Assembly: GCA_964391195.1 (NCBI GenBank)
Contig: CAYMLG010000013.1
Span: 24,029 to 88,028 of the forward strand
DNA length: 64,000 bases
DNA from: JAAYXE01 sp964391195
Lineage (GTDB): Bacteria > Chloroflexota > Anaerolineae > Anaerolineales > UBA4823
Direction of reading: 5' to 3'
Every line of letters starts with the position of its first letter. The stretch's first letter is position 1. The notes under the pieces were generated by a model. That model made no database searches. It had not been told where the DNA came from and saw only the letters and a program-made list of their open reading frames with translations. Positions 1 to 8,737 of this stretch are shown here, in pieces. The translations under genes were made by a program, and so were the position numbers.

Positions 1-69
1 GCATTTTTTCATCATTTCTCCAAGAAAGGAAGTCAGTGAAAAGCGGTGATTCCTTTCCTCAAATGTTTG

Positions 70-75
70 TATAAT
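70..75 (+). promoter_or_regulatory. Possible -10 box of the first gene (leaderless)
   Basis: A perfect TATAAT lies at 70-75 and the ATG of the next gene is at 82. A transcript starting about seven bases after the box would begin at the start codon, so the message would be leaderless. The -35 region (TGATTC near 47-52) is poor, so the promoter rests on the -10 box alone. Confidence 0.4.
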
Positions 76-81
76 AAGCCC

Positions 82-482
82 ATGACTTTACCCCGAGTAA
101 AACGGATCATCGGTTTGTTCCTGCTGCTGCTTTCCCTGATCCTCCTGGCCTGGGGCTTATGGCCCCTAGGATCCGAAGTGCGCACGCTGCCGGTGGCTCC
201 GGANNNNNNNNNNNNNNNNNNNNNNNNNNNNNNNNNNNNNNNNNNNNNNNNNNNNNNNNNNNNNNNNNNNNNNNNNNNNNNNNNNNNNNNNNNNNNNNNN
301 NNNCCTGGGGCTTATGGCCCCTAGGATCCGAAGTGCGCACGCTGCCGGTGGCTCCGGAAAATATGCAGATCTCTGAACCCGGCTCCTTCGTGCCATTGGA
401 TCCGGGCCCGGTGGGACTCCCCGGCGGCGAGTTCGCCGTTTCTGTGACTATTTCTCCATTGTCTTGGGAGGCGCCGGGATGA
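82..482 (+). CDS. Small single-pass membrane protein, interrupted by an assembly gap
   Basis: An ORF opens at ATG 82 with a basic N-terminus (MTLPRVKRI) and a strong hydrophobic segment at about residues 9-27. It then runs into the 100-N gap. If the duplicated 55 bp around the gap is collapsed, reading continues in frame to the TGA at 480-482 and gives an 81-residue protein: one N-terminal transmembrane helix or signal anchor and a short extracytoplasmic tail rich in Pro, Gly and Ser. An in-frame GTG at 46 is possible, but the ATG follows a TATAAT box. The stop overlaps the start of the lipoprotein gene downstream, so the two are probably cotranslated. I do not recognise a family. It may be a partner or anchor of the lipoprotein. 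Confidence 0.55.
149..358. repeat. Exact 55-bp duplication flanking the N gap
   Basis: Bases 149-203 and 304-358 are identical over 55 bp and abut the N run on both sides. Each copy encodes the same stretch of the same reading frame. This is the pattern left when a scaffolder joins two contigs that already overlap by one k-mer, so it is read as artefact and not as a biological repeat. Confidence 0.9.
204..303. other. Assembly gap of exactly 100 N
   Basis: One hundred undetermined bases, the conventional length for a gap of unknown size. Because the flanks are the same 55 bp, the true distance is probably negative: 155 bp (the gap plus one copy) should be removed. That restores one continuous reading frame across the junction. 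Confidence 0.95.
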
Positions 483-1255
483 TGAGATGCTGCACGCGAA
501 CAACACCGGCTCGCTTTTCGCAGGTTCGGGTCCTGTGTTTGCTGATCCTGCTGCTGAGCGGCTGCATGGGAGGGCCAGTTGGATCGGGGGGGAATACCGG
601 AGCGGAGCCGGTGCCCGTAGCGCCTACCCTGATGTTAACCCCAACCCAGCCGCCAGGGGAAGCACCGGGCGTCCAACCGGAGATGCCCCAGCCTGCAGGC
701 GCAATACCCGAACAGCGGCTGCTCACCCTGGAGTGGCCTCCGCAGGTCCGCGAGGGGGATTCGGAGCGGATTTACCTGACCCTGGAAGTGGACGAAGCAG
801 GTAGGATCACCCCGGTGGCGAGATCCGAAGGGCATGAGACGCGCGGAGAGCTGGTGGATATTCCGAATTTGTATGAAACCCACAGCGTGTTCGCCGATGC
901 CCGCCTGGACCTGGCGGGGGTAGAGATCTCGCCGGGGCCAGAGCAGACCGAAGCCTTACGCCCTGGGCAACCCCTGATCTTTGGGTGGAACATCCGGCCT
1001 GAAGACGTGGGCACGTACCGGGGGACGGTTTGGCTGCACCTGCGGTTTGTGCCCAGGGATCCCGGTGGGCAGGAGGACAGGATCCTGATCACCGCTCAGG
1101 AGATCGAGATCAATGCAGTGAATCTTTTCGGCCTGGGGGGGACACCGGCAAGGTTGTTGGGCGGTGTAGGGGCGCTGCTGGGATCGATCCTGGGCCTGGA
1201 TAACGTGCTCTCCTGGGCCGTGGGGGCGATTAAGAAACGAAAACGAACAGACTAG
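479..1255 (+). CDS. Lipoprotein with a C-terminal membrane segment
   Basis: The ORF encodes 258 residues from ATG 479, which overlaps the upstream TGA (480-482); a TTG at 464 is less likely. The N-terminus has a basic stretch, a hydrophobic core (VLCLLILLLSG) and a lipobox ending LLSGC, so it is probably a lipoprotein. A Pro/Thr/Glu-rich spacer follows, then a beta-rich domain of about 150 residues. The C-terminus has a Gly/Leu-rich hydrophobic stretch (about 220-250) and ends in a basic KKRKR tail, as in membrane proteins whose tail lies in the cytoplasm. Two membrane attachments would put the beta domain outside the cell. Family not recognised. It probably forms an operon with the small membrane protein before it. 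Confidence 0.7.
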   Translation: MMRCCTRTTPARFSQVRVLCLLILLLSGCMGGPVGSGGNTGAEPVPVAPTLMLTPTQPPGEAPGVQPEMPQPAGAIPEQRLLTLEWPPQVREGDSERIYLTLEVDEAGRITPVARSEGHETRGELVDIPNLYETHSVFADARLDLAGVEISPGPEQTEALRPGQPLIFGWNIRPEDVGTYRGTVWLHLRFVPRDPGGQEDRILITAQEIEINAVNLFGLGGTPARLLGGVGALLGSILGLDNVLSWAVGAIKKRKRTD

Positions 1256-1272
1256 CTGTCGAAGAGGAATAC

Positions 1273-1902
1273 ATGGAGATACTTCGTTTCGTTTTAGGGC
1301 CGGTGTTGACCAACAGTTATCTGGTCGCCGATCCGGAGACCGGGGAGGCGGCGGCGATCGACCCCGGATGGGATGGGGAAGTGCTGTTGGAGGCTGCACA
1401 GAGCCGGGGTTGGCGTATTGCGAATATCTGGCTGACACACGCTCACTTCGACCACTTAGGCGGGGCGGCAGCGGTGGCAGATGGGTCCAACCCTCCACCG
1501 CCGGTGGCGCTGCATCCTGCGGATTATACGCTCTGGCGCGCCCAGGGTGGAGCGCCATTGTTTGGCATACACATCGATCCTGGGCCGGAGCCGACGATCG
1601 ATCTTCAACACGGGATGATCATGCGGATCGGGAAAAGCCGGCTGGAAGTGCGCCACGCTCCGGGGCATACGCCAGGGCATGTGATTTTTTACTCCTCTGA
1701 CGAAGGGGTGTGCTTTTGCGGGGATGTGATCTTCCAGGGGAGCATCGGGCGGACGGATCTCCCCGGCGGGGATTACGGTTTGCTGATGCGAAGCATCCGC
1801 GAGCAAGTGCTGACTCTGCCCGATGAAACCCGCCTGTTATCCGGGCATGGGGAAGAGACAACCGTGGGGATCGAGCGGAGGTCGAACCCGTTCCTGGTAT
1901 AG
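1273..1902 (+). CDS. MBL-fold metallo-hydrolase, glyoxalase II-like
   Basis: A 209-residue metallo-beta-lactamase-fold protein. The metal ligands are clear: HAHFDH at residues 56-61, a further His in GHTPGH, the Asp of FCGDVIF and the late His in LLSGHGEET. This arrangement and length match the short glyoxalase II-like family, which hydrolyses thioesters such as S-lactoylglutathione or related substrates. The exact substrate cannot be read from sequence, and the C-terminal glutathione-binding domain of true glyoxalase II is missing. It starts 17 bp after the lipoprotein stop, preceded by a GAAGAGGA ribosome-binding site, so it may share that transcript. A strong bidirectional terminator follows. 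Confidence 0.88.
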   Translation: MEILRFVLGPVLTNSYLVADPETGEAAAIDPGWDGEVLLEAAQSRGWRIANIWLTHAHFDHLGGAAAVADGSNPPPPVALHPADYTLWRAQGGAPLFGIHIDPGPEPTIDLQHGMIMRIGKSRLEVRHAPGHTPGHVIFYSSDEGVCFCGDVIFQGSIGRTDLPGGDYGLLMRSIREQVLTLPDETRLLSGHGEETTVGIERRSNPFLV

Positions 1903-1910
1903 AACGGACA

Positions 1911-1957
1911 GATCCATCAAAAAAGCTCCTGCACGACAGGAGCTTTTTTGATGGATC
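1911..1957. terminator. Bidirectional terminator, 21-bp perfect stem
   Basis: A perfect 21-bp inverted repeat (1911-1931 and 1937-1957) with a 5-nt loop. An A6 run on one arm and a T6 run on the other give a U-tract in both directions. It sits between the convergent MBL hydrolase and rny genes and should stop both transcripts. Confidence 0.92.
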
Positions 1958-1991
1958 AGAGCAAATTATCTGGATGATGAACCGGAGCGAG

Positions 1992-3530
<1,539 letters not shown>

Positions 3531-3539
3531 AGAAGTACC

Positions 3540-4205
3540 TCATTCGTCTTCATCAAAGTCGTACGATCCTTGATCCGGATCGCCGGCGTGTAATTGAGCC
3601 CACACGCGGGCCGTAACCGGTTGGCTGACCTCATAGTTGAAGCCACGCCGGGCGAGAAAGCCATACATTTTCTGGCGAAAATCCTGCCATTCCAGGTGGC
3701 GCAGTTTCTGGGCGTGCCGGGAGGCCGCCTCGAAGGCCAGTTCTTCGTCGTTGACACCGGCAACCGCATGCTGAATTACATCTTCGCTCAAGCCGCGCTG
3801 TTTGAGCTCATAGGCCAGCGCGCGGCGGCTGCGGGGCCGCAGTTCGTTGCGGTTTTCCACCCACAGCTCGGCGAAGCGGGCATCGTCCACCAGCCCGGCT
3901 TTTCCCAACCGCTCCATCACCTCGGCGATGATCTCCTCCGGAACCTTGTGCTTTTCCAGGTTCTGGCGGATCTCGCTCTCCGTCCGGGGACGGTAGTTGA
4001 GAAAGTTGAGCGCCTGTTGGTAAGCGGTCTCGCGCGCGTCTGCGGCGAGCAGCTCGGCAATCTTCTCGTCAGAAATTTCCTGGCCTACTTGCAGCCAGGC
4101 GGCCACAATCCGTGCCAGCCCAAAAGCAAACTCGCCATCCAAAAACACATTGACTCGCTGGCGGTTACGCTTCTGCAAGGTTAGGGCCGTGATCTTTCGC
4201 ACCAT
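3540..4205 (-). CDS. recX: Regulatory protein RecX
   Basis: A 221-residue RecX family protein. The N-terminal part (RVNVFLDGEFAFGL) and the helical repeats (e.g. FLNYRPRTESEIRQNL, LGKAGLVDDARFAELWVENR) are characteristic. RecX binds RecA filaments and modulates recombinase activity. The frame stays open further upstream, but the homologous region begins at the ATG at 4205, so this start is preferred. It lies downstream of the divergent recA on the same strand, separated by 480 bp. This spacing is long for a recA-recX pair. The acidic C-terminus (DFDEDE) runs into the ribosome-binding site of rny. Confidence 0.92.
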   Translation of the reverse strand: MVRKITALTLQKRNRQRVNVFLDGEFAFGLARIVAAWLQVGQEISDEKIAELLAADARETAYQQALNFLNYRPRTESEIRQNLEKHKVPEEIIAEVMERLGKAGLVDDARFAELWVENRNELRPRSRRALAYELKQRGLSEDVIQHAVAGVNDEELAFEAASRHAQKLRHLEWQDFRQKMYGFLARRGFNYEVSQPVTARVWAQLHAGDPDQGSYDFDEDE

Positions 4206-4685
4206 TCCAGTTATCCAGTTAATTCCCGAACACTGCGGCGGGGGGCCGAACAGGTTTCGGTGCATTAAGACAAAAAGCACGCAGCAATGTCCTGTCTTCA
4301 CAGGCCACGGCTGGGTGCTCTTGAACGCTGACGATCTCAGTTGTAGTCGGGTGCTTGTTACCAAGCAAGCATATCGGCCAGGGGATATAGTATTACAATC
4401 GCATCTGGGCGATGCGGTCCCTCACCCATAGCCAAAAACTCGTTTGTGATGCAGTTGTCTCGGATAGACCAAAAAGCGGCCCACCTGCACTCATTGGTTC
4501 ACCGAAAGTCGACTTACCCAATGTCAGCCCAGATCTCACATGAAGGCTGATCCACACACCACTACACGCGCTTCTCTGAGATCAGTTGTCGAACGAGCGC
4601 CGCTCAAACCGGGAGCGACGGTCAGCAAAGCCGTGGCGCGCCAATAACGAAAAAGAAGCAAAATAAAACGGCGCAGCTTGTTTGG
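4206..4685. other. 480-bp intergenic region between recA and recX
   Basis: I see no convincing gene here. Short open frames on both strands have no ribosome-binding site and no recognisable product, and no tRNA fold was found. The sequence is less GC-rich than its surroundings. It must hold the recX promoter unless recA reads through, but I cannot place a clear -35/-10 pair. Confidence 0.5.
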
Positions 4686-5627
4686 CTATAAATCAACCGG
4701 TCTCGCCGCGGGCGAGAGCGCCTCCTCGCAGATCGCCCGCTCAATCTCCTCTACTAGTAGAGGGGCCTGGCTCAATGTCTGGCACTGTTGTTCAGTTCCT
4801 TCTCCCAAGCAAAGATTACCGTAATAATAAGCAGAGCCTAGTTTCCGAATCACGTTAAGTTGACTGGCCAGGTCTAAGATTTCACCGGTTTTACAGATAC
4901 CCTGATTATACATTATCTCGACTGCAATTGTGTGGCAACTCAGACCGAATTTATTCTTTATTATCTTAATTCGGACCCGAACGCCACAAAACTGGCCGTT
5001 TTTCCGCAGTCGCGATTCCGTTTCGAGCTCGAGGCGGATGCCGGCATGGAGTTTGATCGGCAGTCCGGCGGTGGTCTCAGGGCCAGAAGCCGCCAGCGGG
5101 CTTTCCTGCGGGCGAGGTCTATAGCGCAGTTGGTTGGTGAATACAATCACCGCTTCGTTTATGCGGGCTGCGCGCAGCAGGGCGGGTAAGGCCAGCATGA
5201 GCGAGCGGTCTACCCGCTCCACACCGGAGGCAGCCATGCGGCTCTGCGCTTCATCCCGTGGGGCGAGGGCAGTGAGCGAGTCGACAGCGAGGGCAGCAAC
5301 AGCGCCACTGTCCAACAGCCGTCTGGCCATATCCAACGCTTGTTCGAGATCCTCGGGCTGGCAGACGATCAATTGCCCAATATCGATCCCACAGCGAGCG
5401 GCATACGCCGGGTTCAGCGCACCCTCGGCATCGATGAAAGCTGCCGCTCGGCCAGTTTTCTGCCCACCGGCGAGGATCGATTGGCAAAGCGTTGTTTTCC
5501 CGCTCCCCGGCGGGCCGTAGATTTCGCACAGAGTCCCGAACGGGAGCCCGCCCGTCCCCAGGGCCAGATCCAGGCGCAGCGACCCGGAAGGGATTACCTG
5601 TGGAGACCGACCAGGTTGTCCAGTCAT
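4686..5627 (-). CDS. recA: Divergent RecA-family recombinase lacking the N-terminal helix
   Basis: A 313-residue RecA homologue. Walker A is GPPGSGKTT (usually GPESSGKTT). FIDAEGALNP keeps the catalytic Glu and VDSLTALAP is the Walker B region. VFTNQL and PETTAG mark the L2 region. The C-terminal part still aligns (KNKFG, GEILDLA). Compared with canonical RecA (about 350 residues), the first ~35 residues are missing, including the helix used for filament contacts. An in-frame TAA (5643-5645) lies just upstream, so the start cannot be extended. The L1 region is also poorly conserved. RecX next door supports a recombinase role, but an ImuA-like or other RecA paralogue cannot be excluded. A patch at about 4800-4990 is markedly AT-rich. 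Confidence 0.82.
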   Translation of the reverse strand: MTGQPGRSPQVIPSGSLRLDLALGTGGLPFGTLCEIYGPPGSGKTTLCQSILAGGQKTGRAAAFIDAEGALNPAYAARCGIDIGQLIVCQPEDLEQALDMARRLLDSGAVAALAVDSLTALAPRDEAQSRMAASGVERVDRSLMLALPALLRAARINEAVIVFTNQLRYRPRPQESPLAASGPETTAGLPIKLHAGIRLELETESRLRKNGQFCGVRVRIKIIKNKFGLSCHTIAVEIMYNQGICKTGEILDLASQLNVIRKLGSAYYYGNLCLGEGTEQQCQTLSQAPLLVEEIERAICEEALSPAARPVDL

Positions 5628-5634
5628 ACAGATG

Positions 5635-5663
5635 AGTTTACATTAGAGCACTTAAGTTGACAA
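5635..5663 (-). promoter_or_regulatory. Promoter of recA (leaderless)
   Basis: On the minus strand, TTGTCA (5658-5663) and TAAACT (5635-5640) are separated by 17 bp, a good sigma-70-type pair. Only 7 nt lie between the -10 box and the ATG at 5627, so transcription should start at or next to the start codon. No SOS box was recognised. Confidence 0.6.
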
Positions 5664-5861
5664 GATGGGAGACGGAAGATTCGTCACTTTTGTGAACTGT
5701 TGCGGCGAAAAAAGATTCCTCAAAGTTGGCTGTGGTAACAGGCAAGATATCCGTCAGAAAGGTGACAAAAGCAACTGTTCGCAAAGCGTGAATTATGACA
5801 TGATTTATCCACGTGAGGAATCCGGTTCAGTTTCGGATTACTGGAAGGAAAGGAGAGCCAT

Positions 5862-8120
5862 ATGAGCAAAATAACTCGTGAAGATGCATTGGAGTATCAT
5901 CGTCTTGGTGGGAGGCCAGGAAAAGTAGCTATACAGCCCACCAAGCCGATGGCAACCCAACGTGATTTGGGATTGGCATATACCCCGGGTGTGGCAGTCC
6001 CGGTCCTGGAAATCGAGAAGGACCCAAACTGCGCCTATGAATATACATCGAAGGGTAACCTGGTTGCAGTGGTTTCGAATGGGACGGCCATCCTTGGTCT
6101 GGGAGATCGGGGCGCCCTGGCTTCCAAGCCGGTTATGGAGGGCAAAGGAGTCCTGTTCAAGAAATTTGCCGATGTCGATGTGTTCGATATCGAGGTTAAC
6201 TCACACGATCCGGATACGATTATCCAGGTAGTCGCGGCCATCGCTCCGACCTTTGGCGGGATCAATCTGGAGGATATCAAAGCCCCAGAGTGTTTCTATA
6301 TCGAAGAGACGCTCAAAGAGATGCTGGATATCCCGGTGTTCCACGACGATCAGCACGGCACGGCGATCATTTCAGGCGCAGCGCTGCTGAACGGGTTGGA
6401 GCTGGTCGGAAAACCGGTTAGCGAGGCCAGGATCACGATTTCTGGGGCTGGCGCTTCGGCGATCTCTTGCGCAGAGTTGATGGTCCGGCTGGGGGCGCGC
6501 CGCGAAAATATTCTGCTCGTGGATTCGCGCGGTGTTGTCTATCAGGGCCGCTCGGCAGGGATGAATAAATACAAAGAGCGCTTCGCCCAGGATACCGATG
6601 CCCGCACGTTGGAAGATGCAGTGCGCGGGGCCGACGTGTTCTACGGGCTATCGGTCGCCGATATCCTCACCCCTGAGATGGTCAAGACCATGGCCGAGTG
6701 CCCGCTCATTTTTGCGATGGCGAATCCCGATCCGGAGATTCGCTACGAAGTGGCGCGAGAAGCTCGCCCAGATGCAATTGTTGCTACCGGACGTTCAGAT
6801 TATCCCAACCAGATTAACAACGTGCTCGGCTTTCCTTTCATCTTCCGCGGCGCGTTGGATGTGCGCGCAAAAGCAATTAACGATGAAATGAAGGTGGCTG
6901 CCTCCCTGGCATTGGCGGCCCTGGCGAAAGAGGATGTGCCCGACAGCGTGCTGCGAGCTTATGGCCTGGACAGCTTGAAGTTCGGCCCGGATTACATTCT
7001 TCCCAAGCCGTTGGACCCGCGCGTGCTGCTGTGGGAATCGCCGGCGGTGGCGAAAGCCGCGATGGAGACCGGCGTTGCCCGGGTGAGGATCGATATCGAT
7101 GAATACCGCGAGCAGTTGGCCTGGCGCCAGGGGATGGGGGAGCAGGTCCGCTATTTCATCCTTCACAAAGCCCAGGCTTGCCCGGAACGCAAGCGGATTG
7201 TGTTCGCCGAGGGCGAGGAGAGCAAGATCATTCGCGCCGCAGCGTATATCGATCATGAAGGGATTGGAACGCCGGTGCTGGTTGGGCGTAAGGATGTGAT
7301 CCAGGAGCGGCTGCAAACCCTTGGGCTGAACGGAGATTTGGAGGTCGTTGACCCGGAGTGTTTCGAGCACAAGGAAGCGTACGCGCAGGCATTCTATCAA
7401 TTACGCCAGCGCAAAGGAGTGACGCTGAAAGATGCGCGCAAACAGGTCCTGGATCCGAATATCTTCACCCAGATGATGGTGAAGATGGGCCATGCCGATG
7501 CCGCCATCTCGGGATTGACTTACGACTATCCGGAGGTCATCCGCCCGGCTCTGCAAATCCATCACACCCAGGAGGGAGTCAGGCGAGCGGCGGGCGTGTA
7601 CATTATCATCGTAAACAACCGCACGTATCTGTTCACCGATGCCACGGTAAATATCGACCCGAGCGCTGAAGACCTGGCGGATATCGCCTGCCTGTCTGCC
7701 GATTTTGCCCGGAAACTGGGGATGGATCCCCGGGTGGCGCTGCTTTCCTTCTCGAATTTTGGCAGCACCCCCCACCCCTTCTCGGATAAAGTGCGTAGAG
7801 CGGTCGAGATGATCAAGAGCCGCTGTCCAGACTTTGCCGTGGATGGGGAGATGCAGGCGGATACTGCGGTGGTGAGTGACATTATCGACCAGCGCTACCC
7901 GTTCAGCGAGGTGAAGGACGCCAACGTTCTGGTTTTCCCTTCCCTCGAAGCTGCAAATATCGCCTACAAGCTGTTGGCCCGCCTGGGGAATGCCCAGACG
8001 ATTGGACCCATCCTGCTGGGCATGGGCGCGCCGGTTCACGTGCTGCAAACCGGAGATGAAGTGCGAGATATCGTTGATATCGCCGCCCTGGCGGTGATCG
8101 ATGCCATGTCGCGCGACTGA
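5862..8120 (+). CDS. maeB: NADP-dependent malic enzyme, malic-PTA fusion type
   Basis: A 752-residue protein with the two-part layout of MaeB. Residues about 1-420 are the malic enzyme: LAYTPGVAVP, the metal/substrate region FGGINLEDIKAPECF, VFHDDQHGTAI, and the Rossmann motif ISGAGASAISCAEL. Residues about 430-752 are a phosphotransacetylase-like domain (ADAAISGLTYDYPEVIRPAL, MQADTAV), which in this family is regulatory. It oxidatively decarboxylates malate to pyruvate with NADP and links the TCA cycle to NADPH supply. A GGAAAGGAGAG ribosome-binding site precedes the ATG. It is monocistronic: about 230 bp of untranslated sequence precede it and a strong hairpin follows. Confidence 0.96.
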   Translation: MSKITREDALEYHRLGGRPGKVAIQPTKPMATQRDLGLAYTPGVAVPVLEIEKDPNCAYEYTSKGNLVAVVSNGTAILGLGDRGALASKPVMEGKGVLFKKFADVDVFDIEVNSHDPDTIIQVVAAIAPTFGGINLEDIKAPECFYIEETLKEMLDIPVFHDDQHGTAIISGAALLNGLELVGKPVSEARITISGAGASAISCAELMVRLGARRENILLVDSRGVVYQGRSAGMNKYKERFAQDTDARTLEDAVRGADVFYGLSVADILTPEMVKTMAECPLIFAMANPDPEIRYEVAREARPDAIVATGRSDYPNQINNVLGFPFIFRGALDVRAKAINDEMKVAASLALAALAKEDVPDSVLRAYGLDSLKFGPDYILPKPLDPRVLLWESPAVAKAAMETGVARVRIDIDEYREQLAWRQGMGEQVRYFILHKAQACPERKRIVFAEGEESKIIRAAAYIDHEGIGTPVLVGRKDVIQERLQTLGLNGDLEVVDPECFEHKEAYAQAFYQLRQRKGVTLKDARKQVLDPNIFTQMMVKMGHADAAISGLTYDYPEVIRPALQIHHTQEGVRRAAGVYIIIVNNRTYLFTDATVNIDPSAEDLADIACLSADFARKLGMDPRVALLSFSNFGSTPHPFSDKVRRAVEMIKSRCPDFAVDGEMQADTAVVSDIIDQRYPFSEVKDANVLVFPSLEAANIAYKLLARLGNAQTIGPILLGMGAPVHVLQTGDEVRDIVDIAALAVIDAMSRD

Positions 8121-8149
8121 CCGAACACGTTTACCATTTCATGAATGCG

Positions 8150-8176
8150 ACAGGGCGGGTCCTGGACCCGCCCTGT
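8150..8176 (+). terminator. Hairpin terminator after the malic enzyme
   Basis: A perfect 12-bp GC-rich stem (8150-8161 and 8165-8176) with a 3-nt loop, 30 bp after the maeB stop. The T-run after it is poor, so it may be a pause site or a partly Rho-assisted terminator. Confidence 0.6.
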
Positions 8177-8233
8177 TCGGTTAAAGAGTATGGTAGGATA
8201 TTCGGGTTCGATCATATTGTTATGGAGGAATGA

Positions 8234-8737
8234 GTGGAACCAATCACTCGCTTATGTTTTGTGTGTCTTGGAAATATTGTCCGCAGCCCGTTAGCCGAGC
8301 ACCTTTTTATGCACCTGGCGAAGGAGCGGGGTGTAGCGCACAAATACGAGGCGCGATCGGCCGGATGCGGCGCGTGGCATGTAGGGGAGTCGCCCGACCC
8401 GCGCATGCGCCAGGTCGCGGCTCGGCATGGGCTGGAATATGATGGCGTAGCCTGCCAGTTCCAGCGCAGTGATTTCGATCGCTGCGATCTGATCCTGGCG
8501 ATGGATCTCGAGAATAAAGCGTACCTGCTTAATATCGCTCGCTCGGCAGCCGATCAGGAAAAGGTGCGTTTGCTGCGGGAATTCGATCCTCAGGGTGGGA
8601 AAAACCAATCCGTCCCGGACCCGTATTACGGAGGGATCGATGGTTTCGAGAAGGTATACAGAGTCGTCGAGCGCTCGGTGCGCGGGCTGTTGGATCACCT
8701 TGAACGCGAAGCTGAGCGGAGGGAAGATGGTGCCTGA
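8234..8737 (+). CDS. Low-molecular-weight protein-tyrosine-phosphatase family protein
   Basis: A 167-residue LMW-PTP fold protein. The P-loop is CLGNIVRS, i.e. Cys-X5-Arg, and the general acid is in the PDPYYGG motif near residue 130. The usual second P-loop Cys (CxGNxCRS) is Val here. It starts with GTG 8234 behind a GGAGGA ribosome-binding site. Its end overlaps the start of the fructosamine-kinase-like gene. LMW-PTP homologues encoded beside bacterial fructosamine-3-kinase homologues have been described as ribulosamine/erythrulosamine 5-phosphatases, so a role in sugar-adduct metabolism is more likely than dephosphorylation of phosphotyrosine or phosphoarginine. That is inference from context. 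Confidence 0.9.
   Translation: MEPITRLCFVCLGNIVRSPLAEHLFMHLAKERGVAHKYEARSAGCGAWHVGESPDPRMRQVAARHGLEYDGVACQFQRSDFDRCDLILAMDLENKAYLLNIARSAADQEKVRLLREFDPQGGKNQSVPDPYYGGIDGFEKVYRVVERSVRGLLDHLEREAERREDGA

Noticed and set aside
149..358. The 55-bp duplication read as a biological tandem repeat or a mobile-element target duplication
   Set aside because: It abuts an N run of exactly 100 on both sides, and collapsing it restores the frame. An assembly cause is far simpler.
4206..4685. Possible tRNA or small RNA between recA and recX
   Set aside because: No cloverleaf or T-loop motif could be found on either strand, and the few small hairpins lack a terminator T-run.
5788..5801. A 14-bp element GTGAATTATGACAT that recurs with one mismatch at 55170-55183 on the other strand, as if a shared operator
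   Set aside because: A 13/14 match is expected by chance several times when all intergenic positions are compared, and the distances to the genes differ greatly.
5665..5865. Open frame of 66 codons in front of the malic enzyme gene
   Set aside because: No ribosome-binding site and no recognisable protein; composition unlike the genes around it. It is more likely the untranslated upstream region, which includes the maeB ribosome-binding site.
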